Source: Virgibacillus ihumii (GTDB lineage Bacteria > Bacillota > Bacilli > Bacillales > Amphibacillaceae). From it: DNA of 64,000 nucleotides. The DNA is taken from NCBI RefSeq assembly GCF_902726655.1, contig NZ_CACVAN010000001.1, positions 3,348,001 through 3,412,000 on the forward strand, written 5' to 3'. The notes under the pieces were generated by a model. It searched no databases. It was not told where the DNA came from and saw only the letters and a list, made by a program, of their open reading frames with translations. Of this stretch, positions 58,631-64,000 are shown one piece after another. The first letter of the stretch is position 1, and each line of letters begins with the position of its first letter. The position numbers and the translations under genes are program-made.

Positions 58631-59416
58631 ATGGTTTCCGAGGACTATCAGACCATACAGTATATATCTGAAAACAACATTGCAACCATCAAATTGAACC
58701 GGCCGAAAGCATATAACGCTTTTACGACTGAGATGAATAAGGAAATCACACATGCACTGAAATCAGCCGCTAAAAATGATGCTATCCGGTGTGTGGTCAT
58801 TACAGGTAATGGTAAGGCTTTCTGCGCGGGGGAAGATTTGGGTGGAGTAGATGAAAATACCAACCATGCGGAATTTCTTCGTAAACGCTACCATCCAATG
58901 ATGAAGGCTATCAAAGAATTTCCAAAACCGATTATCGCAGCCGTAAACGGCACAGCAGCCGGGGCGGGAATGAGTCTGGCGTTGGCGGCGGACTTCAGAC
59001 TGGTTCAGCCAAAGACGAAATTTATCAGTGCATTTATGAATATCGGGCTTGTCCCGGATTCCGGCTTTATGTACGCCCTTCCGCGCCTTGTCGGCTATGC
59101 TAAAGCGCTGGAAATCGCGGTGTTGGGGAAACCAATAACCGGTGAAGAGGCATTACAGCTTGGTTTGGCAACCGAAGTCATTGACCCGCATAACTGGGAT
59201 GAAAAAGTACAGCAGTTTTCCAATTCAGTTGCTGCCATGCCGACAAAGGCCTTTGCTTTGATCAAACGTTACATGCAAGACGGAATGCATCAGCCGTATG
59301 AGGACTTCTTGGAAAATGAAGCGCAGGCACAGCGGATTTCCGGGATGACTGACGACCATCAGGAAGGACTAAGAGCCTTTCAGGAGAAACGGAATCCGGA
59401 ATTCACCGGAAAATAA
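58631..59416 (+). CDS. paaG: 1,2-epoxyphenylacetyl-CoA isomerase, PaaG-like
   Basis: A 261-residue crotonase. Oxyanion residues are in AFCAGEDLGG and NGTAAGAGMSLALAAD; the usual first glutamate is replaced (GAGMSLAL), and an aspartate is in VPDSGFMYALPRLVG, the pattern of isomerases such as PaaG. It turns the epoxide into oxepin-CoA and later moves the double bond. AAAGGGG upstream of ATG 58631, 2 nt after paaF. Confidence 0.9.
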   Translation: MVSEDYQTIQYISENNIATIKLNRPKAYNAFTTEMNKEITHALKSAAKNDAIRCVVITGNGKAFCAGEDLGGVDENTNHAEFLRKRYHPMMKAIKEFPKPIIAAVNGTAAGAGMSLALAADFRLVQPKTKFISAFMNIGLVPDSGFMYALPRLVGYAKALEIAVLGKPITGEEALQLGLATEVIDPHNWDEKVQQFSNSVAAMPTKAFALIKRYMQDGMHQPYEDFLENEAQAQRISGMTDDHQEGLRAFQEKRNPEFTGK

Positions 59417-59454
59417 AAAAGAAAACACACTAATATCAGGGGAGGAGTTTTTTC

Positions 59455-60978
59455 ATGGCGCAAACAGTAAATGTGGAAAAGATTACAGAAGTTGGAGAAA
59501 TGAAACGAAATCATTATGCAATGATCATTAACGGAGAGCGTGTTGAAGGAAGTACAGGCAAAACGTTTGAAACCTATGATCCGGCAAAAGGAGAAGTGCT
59601 GGCGACCGTAGCAAAAGCTCATGAAGAAGATGCGGAAAAGGCAATTCAGGCAGCCCGGAATGCTTTTGATCATGGTAAATGGCGCAAGTATCCGGTTGGA
59701 AAACGTTCACGAGTACTTAATAAAGTTGCACAACTTATGCGGGAACGGATCAAGGAACTCATCGAAATGGAAGTTCTGAACAGCGGTAAATCAATTGGAG
59801 CAGCGCAGGTACAGGTGAATCAGGCTATTGAAGACTTTGAATTTTACGCAGGGGCAATTGTCGGCCATCGCGGTACTGTAAATAACATGCCATACGGCTT
59901 TTTCAACTATACACATAAAGAGCCTGTTGGGGTATGTGCGCAGATTATCCCGTGGAATTATCCGATGATGATGGCAGCATGGAAAATTGCTCCGGCACTT
60001 GCAGCGGGGTGTTCTGTTGTCGTGAAACCGGCAAGTCTAACCCCGGTAACCGCTATCCTTCTGAATGAAATTTGTCATGAAGCAGGCGTTCCGGAAGGGG
60101 TGATCAATACCGTTCCGGGATCCGGACAGGTTGTTGGGGATTATCTTGTGAAACATGAGGATGTCAATAAGGTGGCTTTTACAGGGTCCACACCAACCGG
60201 CAAGGATATTATGGGAAAAGCATCTGACACGCTGAAGCGGGTTACACTCGAACTTGGTGGAAAATCACCTAATATTGTGTTTGAGGATGCAGATATGGAA
60301 GCTGCAGTAGCCGGTTCTTTATTCGGTATTTACTTCAATACGGGACAGTCGTGTGAGGCACGGTCACGTATGTTTGTACACGAATCCATTTATGACGAAT
60401 TCATGGAGAGGTTTATTAAGAAAACGAAAAGGCTGAAGTCTGGTGATCCTTTTGATAAGGGGACTCATTTAGGTTCCATCATCAGCAATAATCAGCTTGA
60501 AGTTATTGATGGATATGTTCAGTCTGCCAAAGAAGAAGGCGCAACCATCGCGACAGGTGGAAAAGTTATGCATGTCGAAGGGTTTGAAAATGGCCACTGG
60601 TATGAACCAACTGTCATTACCGATGTTACACCGGATATGAAGGCGGTAAAAGAAGAGATCTTCGGACCAGTCGTCGTTGTTGAAAAGTTCACGGACGAAA
60701 AAGAAGTCGTCAAGCGTGCGAACGATACAAAATATGGACTTGGTTCGGCTATCTGGACGACAAACCAGGCACGGGCGACTCGTGTAGCCCATCAGATTCA
60801 GGCCGGTATTGTTATGGTAAATACACCGTTTTCCGCATTTCCGGGGACACCATTTGGGGGTTACAAGGAATCCGGCTTCGGACGTGAACTGGCTGTTGAA
60901 TCCCTTGATCTGTATATGGAGGATAAGAGTGTCCTTTCATACTACGGATCCAAGCCGTTAAATCCATTTGGTGTGTAG
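59455..60978 (+). CDS. Aldehyde dehydrogenase (ring-cleavage semialdehyde oxidation, PaaZ-N type)
   Basis: A 507-residue NAD(P)-dependent aldehyde dehydrogenase. IIPWNYPMMMAAWKIAPALAAGC, the Glu in LELGGKSPN and the catalytic Cys in NTGQSCEARSRM are canonical. In E. coli PaaZ an ALDH domain is fused to a MaoC hydratase; here only the ALDH part exists. By context it oxidises 3-oxo-5,6-dehydrosuberyl-CoA semialdehyde. General betaine or phenylacetaldehyde-type activity is an alternative. GGGGAGGAG before ATG 59455. Confidence 0.88.
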   Translation: MAQTVNVEKITEVGEMKRNHYAMIINGERVEGSTGKTFETYDPAKGEVLATVAKAHEEDAEKAIQAARNAFDHGKWRKYPVGKRSRVLNKVAQLMRERIKELIEMEVLNSGKSIGAAQVQVNQAIEDFEFYAGAIVGHRGTVNNMPYGFFNYTHKEPVGVCAQIIPWNYPMMMAAWKIAPALAAGCSVVVKPASLTPVTAILLNEICHEAGVPEGVINTVPGSGQVVGDYLVKHEDVNKVAFTGSTPTGKDIMGKASDTLKRVTLELGGKSPNIVFEDADMEAAVAGSLFGIYFNTGQSCEARSRMFVHESIYDEFMERFIKKTKRLKSGDPFDKGTHLGSIISNNQLEVIDGYVQSAKEEGATIATGGKVMHVEGFENGHWYEPTVITDVTPDMKAVKEEIFGPVVVVEKFTDEKEVVKRANDTKYGLGSAIWTTNQARATRVAHQIQAGIVMVNTPFSAFPGTPFGGYKESGFGRELAVESLDLYMEDKSVLSYYGSKPLNPFGV

Positions 60979-61005
60979 AACTTTTTTGAAGTTCACACCT
61001 TCTTT
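60970..61005 (+). terminator. Possible weak terminator after the aldehyde dehydrogenase gene
   Basis: GGTGT and GAACTT (60970-60983, three bases bulged) pair with AAGTTCACACC (60989-60999). The stem overlaps the TAG stop. The following TTCTTTG is a poor T tract, so partial readthrough to paaH is likely. Confidence 0.45.
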
Positions 61006-61040
61006 GCGGGGACTCGCCTATTCCAACCGCCGGTAATTAT

Positions 61041-61166
61041 TTTTGTACAGCGACTTTGCCCTCTTGTACAGCGGACTCTCTCTTTTATACAGCGGCTTTG
61101 GGCTAAAGTACAGCGCTATTGTACTTTTATACAGCGGATTCCCAGAAAAGTACGGCGGTAGATATA
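61041..61166. repeat. Six-unit array with exact 21-bp period upstream of paaH
   Basis: Units share the core TACAGCG (last unit TACGGCG), usually TTTTRTACAGCGG. The cores start at 61046, 61067, 61088, 61109, 61130 and 61151, exactly 21 bp apart. The last unit runs into a TATAAT at 61163-61168 that has no -35. Period and layout equal the array at 41335-41439, but the core sequence is unrelated. Frames through it read as heptads such as LYSGFGL without start signals. Confidence 0.85.
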
Positions 61167-61168
61167 AT
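61163..61168 (+). promoter_or_regulatory. -10 element at the edge of the 21-bp array, before paaH
   Basis: A consensus TATAAT hexamer lies 66 nt upstream of paaH. No -35 is present; the last array unit occupies that side. If used, it would need help from whatever binds the array. Confidence 0.45.
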
Positions 61169-61233
61169 ACGGTGAAGAAATCCACAAAACGAAATGATAG
61201 ATTTAACCAAAATAACAGAAAGGAAGTTTTGCC

Positions 61234-62109
61234 ATGACAGTTCAAAATATAACTGTTGTGGGAGCCGGTGTAATGGGGCGTGGGATAGCATATGTCTCCG
61301 CCCTTGCCGGTTTTTCCACGACACTGGTGGATGTCTCCGGTGAAAAGCTGGAGGAAGCAATAACTTATGCAAAACGGACCTCTGAAAAGGGGATGAAGAT
61401 TGGGAAAGTGACCAGTGAACAAGCGGGAGATTTGACGGCTAATCTTCATACGTCGTTTGTACTTGAAGAAGCATCCGAAACTGCAGATTTTATCATTGAA
61501 GCTGTACCGGAAAAACGTGACCTGAAAAAAAGTGTCATGGAAACTGCTTCGGCGAATGCCCCGGATCATGCGATTTTGACTTCCAATACATCGACAATCA
61601 GTCCAACCGAGCTTGCGTCGTACACAAATCGTCCGGGTCAGTTTGCTGTCATGCATTTTTTTAATCCGGTTCACCGAATGCGTCTTGTGGAAATGGTCAA
61701 AGGACTGGATACAGATGGGGAAACAGTTGCTGCTATTCGATCCGTGGCTGAACAAATGGGCAAGGAAACGGTGGAGGTGAATGAGTTTCCGGGTTTTGTG
61801 ACGAGCCGAATCAGTGCGCTGGTCGGAAATGAAGCATTCCTTATGTTGCAGGAAGGTGTGGCGACTGCGGAAGATATTGATAAAGCCATTAAACTTGGTT
61901 TGAACTATCCGATGGGGCCACTGGAGCTTGGTGATCTTGTCGGGTTGGATGCGCGGCTGAATAATTTGAAGTATTTACATGAAACCCTTGGTGAAAAGTA
62001 TCGTCCGGCACCTCTTTTGGAGCAATATGTGAAAGCTGGCCGGCTGGGTCGGAAATCCGGTAAAGGTGTATATGATTATACGGAAAAAAGTGAGTTGGTA
62101 AAAAAATGA
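61234..62109 (+). CDS. paaH: 3-hydroxyacyl-CoA dehydrogenase, PaaH-like
   Basis: A 291-residue NAD-dependent dehydrogenase of the 3-hydroxybutyryl/3-hydroxyadipyl-CoA group. The dinucleotide fold begins ITVVGAGVMGRGIAYVSALAG. SNTSTISPTELA, the catalytic His/Glu in MHFFNPVHRMRLVEMV, and the C-terminal domain GLNYPMGPLELGDLVGLD with GRKSGKGVYDY are canonical. AGAAAGGAAG upstream of ATG 61234. Shares ATGA with the thiolase. Confidence 0.94.
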   Translation: MTVQNITVVGAGVMGRGIAYVSALAGFSTTLVDVSGEKLEEAITYAKRTSEKGMKIGKVTSEQAGDLTANLHTSFVLEEASETADFIIEAVPEKRDLKKSVMETASANAPDHAILTSNTSTISPTELASYTNRPGQFAVMHFFNPVHRMRLVEMVKGLDTDGETVAAIRSVAEQMGKETVEVNEFPGFVTSRISALVGNEAFLMLQEGVATAEDIDKAIKLGLNYPMGPLELGDLVGLDARLNNLKYLHETLGEKYRPAPLLEQYVKAGRLGRKSGKGVYDYTEKSELVKK

Positions 62110-63311
62110 AAGAAGTTGTTATCGTTGATGCTGTCCGCACGCCAATTGGCAGATACAGGGGCGCCTTAAAGCATGTCCGCCCCGATGATCTGGGCGCTGT
62201 TGTTATTAAAGCGCTGCTGGATCGGAATCCAGGACTGCCAGCAGCAGAAATTGAAGATGTTGTGCTTGGAAATGCCAATCAGGCTGGTGAGGATAACCGT
62301 AATGTCGCCAGAATGGCAGGATTGCTTGCCGGACTTCCCGTTCAGGCAGGTGGTACAACGATTAATCGTCTGTGCGGATCAAGTCTTGATGCAGTCATGT
62401 ATGCTGCACGGGCAATAGCTGCCGGAGAGGGCGATATCTTTATTGCCGGTGGAACTGAAAGCATGACGCGGGCGCCGCTGGTAATGCCCAAGCCGGATAA
62501 AGCTTTTCCGCGCGGTAACCAGGAACTTTATGACACGACCATTGGATGGCGTTTTATAAATCCTGAATTGGAAAAATCATTTGGGACAGATTCCATGCCG
62601 CAAACTGCTGAAAATGTTGCGGTACAATTTGGGATTAGCCGTGAAGAACAAGACAAATTTGCCTACCAGAGTCAGATGCGGGCGAAAAAGGCGATGGAAA
62701 ATAACCAGTTCGCTGACGAAATTGTACCTGTCACCTACACAGATCGAAAAGCAGGTGAAATTACAGTTGATACCGACGAACATCCGCGTCCGGAAACATC
62801 ACCGGAAAAACTCCGTAAACTCAGACCGCTCTTTGAAAATGGTACGATTACAGCGGGAAATGCGTCCGGTGTTAATGACGGGGCATCCGCATTGCTTGTA
62901 ATGAGTGCTGAAAAAGCCAGTGAGTTAGAACTCAAACCATTGGTGAAATATGTTGCTGGTGCTGCGGCGGGACTCGAACCGAGAATTATGGGGCTTGGTC
63001 CGATTTATGCAAGCCGGAAAGCGATGAAACGATCAGATCTTAGTGTGAAGGATATCGATTTGGTCGAGCTGAATGAAGCATTTGCTTCTCAGTCGCTTGA
63101 ATGTATTCGCCAGCTTGAACTTGACCAACAGAAAGTAAATGTTAACGGAGGAGCAATTGCATTTGGCCATCCGCTCGGTGCAAGCGGCGCACGGATTTTA
63201 ACAACGCTTATCCACCAGATGAAAAAGCAAAAGACAAGATACGGTTTGGCTACAATGTGTGTCGGGGTTGGCCAGGGAATTGCAACTATTGTAGAGAATG
63301 CCGGGGATTAG
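62106..63311 (+). CDS. paaJ: 3-oxoadipyl-CoA thiolase, PaaJ/PcaF-like
   Basis: A 401-residue degradative thiolase cleaving 3-oxoadipyl-CoA to acetyl-CoA and succinyl-CoA. The acylated cysteine is Cys90 in [22 protein letters not shown] provides the catalytic His and [10 protein letters not shown] the second Cys. The length and the paaH neighbour support PaaJ, although acetyl-CoA acetyltransferase is close in sequence. Confidence 0.93.
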   Translation: MKEVVIVDAVRTPIGRYRGALKHVRPDDLGAVVIKALLDRNPGLPAAEIEDVVLGNANQAGEDNRNVARMAGLLAGLPVQAGGTTINRLCGSSLDAVMYAARAIAAGEGDIFIAGGTESMTRAPLVMPKPDKAFPRGNQELYDTTIGWRFINPELEKSFGTDSMPQTAENVAVQFGISREEQDKFAYQSQMRAKKAMENNQFADEIVPVTYTDRKAGEITVDTDEHPRPETSPEKLRKLRPLFENGTITAGNASGVNDGASALLVMSAEKASELELKPLVKYVAGAAAGLEPRIMGLGPIYASRKAMKRSDLSVKDIDLVELNEAFASQSLECIRQLELDQQKVNVNGGAIAFGHPLGASGARILTTLIHQMKKQKTRYGLATMCVGVGQGIATIVENAGD

Positions 63312-63333
63312 AAAAGTTGAAGGGGCTGTCCTT

Positions 63334-64000
63334 ATGTCGACTATACTTTTGCAAAAGAAAAATAATATTGCATTTGTAACCATTAACAGGGAAGAAGTAT
63401 TGAACTGTTTTGACTACATAACACTCTCACGGCTTCGGGAAGTCGTTGAAGAAGTCCATCTTGATCCGGAGGTTAAAGTTGTTTTATTTACCGGGGCAGG
63501 TGATAAATCATTTAGTGTTGGTGCTGATTTGAAAGAACGAAAAACACTTAACGAAAAGGAAGTCCGACGAAATGTAAAATTAATCCGGGATGTCTTTAAC
63601 AGTATTGCCTCATTGCCGCAGCCAACAATAGCTGCTGTAAATGGTTATGCATTTGGAGGCGGCTTTGAGCTGATGCTGGCTTGTGACTTTTCTATCGCTG
63701 CAAACGGGGTCGTAATGGGACTCACCGAAACGAACTGGGCAATTATCCCTGGAGCCGGTGGAACGCAGCGTCTGCCAAGATTGGTTGGCGAAATGAAGGC
63801 AAAAGAACTGATTCTTACTGCCAAAAAAGTCTCCGCTGAGGAGGCGCTTGAAATGGGACTTCTTTTGAAGATTGTAGGGAAGCGTGAATTGCATGATACT
63901 TGTCTGCAGCTTGCTGCTGATATAATGAAGAATGGCCCGGTTGCAGTAAAACAAGCGAAGTATGCAATTACCAGTGGAATGAACACAGACTTGCAAACCG
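63334..64000 (+). CDS. Enoyl-CoA hydratase/isomerase family protein (partial, runs off the window)
   Basis: A crotonase cut by the window end after about 222 codons; no stop is reached. The N terminus is MSTILLQKKNNIAFVTIN. Oxyanion residues are in KSFSVGADLKE and NGYAFGGGFELMLACD. Both catalytic glutamates are kept, in GGFELML and GLTETNWAIIPGAGGTQRLPR, so it should be a true hydratase. AAGGGG at 63320-63325 is 8 nt before ATG 63334. It follows paaJ by 22 nt and is probably cotranscribed. Candidate for the missing ring-opening hydratase or a branched-chain acyl-CoA hydratase. Confidence 0.9.
   Translation, partial: MSTILLQKKNNIAFVTINREEVLNCFDYITLSRLREVVEEVHLDPEVKVVLFTGAGDKSFSVGADLKERKTLNEKEVRRNVKLIRDVFNSIASLPQPTIAAVNGYAFGGGFELMLACDFSIAANGVVMGLTETNWAIIPGAGGTQRLPRLVGEMKAKELILTAKKVSAEEALEMGLLLKIVGKRELHDTCLQLAADIMKNGPVAVKQAKYAITSGMNTDLQT

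Noticed and set aside
41335..61166. The 21-bp arrays as CRISPR
   Set aside because: No unique spacers, no 25-40 bp conserved repeats and no cas genes; the whole unit repeats head to tail.

Overview
The window comes from a low-to-moderate GC Bacillota genome, most likely a spore-forming, halotolerant member of the Bacillaceae (Virgibacillus, Oceanobacillus or Lentibacillus type). The evidence is gene order and content. The purine operon from purE to purD is followed by yerA-yerB-yerC-pcrB-pcrA-ligA-camS(yerH), then gatCAB, as in Bacillus. The UPF0316 gene yebE lies before purE. There is a spore-coat type transglutaminase, a PurR/PurBox plus guanine-riboswitch leader on the purine operon, and near-consensus AGGAGG ribosome sites throughout. 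The genus is an inference.

Layout. 1-13.1 kb: msrA, then an accessory catabolic island. It has a giant STAND-ATPase/BTAD (SARP-like) regulator, a complete branched-chain amino acid type ABC importer (SBP, two ATPases, two permeases), a KAS III-like enzyme, an alpha/beta hydrolase resembling intracellular short-chain PHA depolymerase, an SDR reductase and an acyl-CoA ligase. 13.1-16.8 kb: a MOSC protein, yebE and a compact arsR-arsB-arsC operon. 16.9-29.9 kb: the purine control region and all twelve genes from PRPP to IMP (purEKBCSQLFMNHD). 29.9-31.4 kb: a convergent HpaB-type flavin monooxygenase. 31.6-41.3 kb: the yerA-to-camS block. 41.5-43.0 kb: rocA. 43.2-44.8 kb: an AT-rich regulator of the RRNPP quorum-sensing type followed by an unannotated 44-residue secreted peptide gene. 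45.0-48.2 kb: gatCAB. 48.3-50.5 kb: tgl, a YumC-type ferredoxin reductase and the internally deleted remnant of a ferredoxin gene. 50.7-64 kb: a phenylacetate degradation cluster (paaK, thioesterases, paaY-like, paaX, paaABCD, an EthD-like gene, paaF, paaG, an aldehyde dehydrogenase, paaH, paaJ, and a further crotonase cut by the window end).

How the parts work together. The paa genes activate phenylacetate (PaaK), epoxidise it (PaaABC with the PaaD maturation protein), isomerise it (PaaG), open and oxidise the ring (aldehyde dehydrogenase plus a hydratase) and finish by beta-oxidation (PaaF, PaaH, PaaJ). PaaX is the likely repressor. No PaaE reductase is present; the neighbouring ferredoxin reductase is a possible substitute. 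The first island probably imports and activates a small carboxylic compound under the BTAD regulator.

The most interesting new observations are these. (1) A SARP-type operator, two TGTAAC-type heptamers with an 11-bp period exactly 9 bp upstream of a -10 box, occurs at both promoters of the first island. (2) A probable undescribed regulator/peptide signalling pair lies between rocA and gatC. (3) Two arrays repeat with an exact 21-bp period but have different cores, one before rocA and one before paaH. (4) A fer remnant lies in front of the FNR gene. (5) The purine leader can be read by eye as a complete switch with mutually exclusive antiterminator and terminator. No tRNA, rRNA, insertion sequence, CRISPR array or prophage gene was found.
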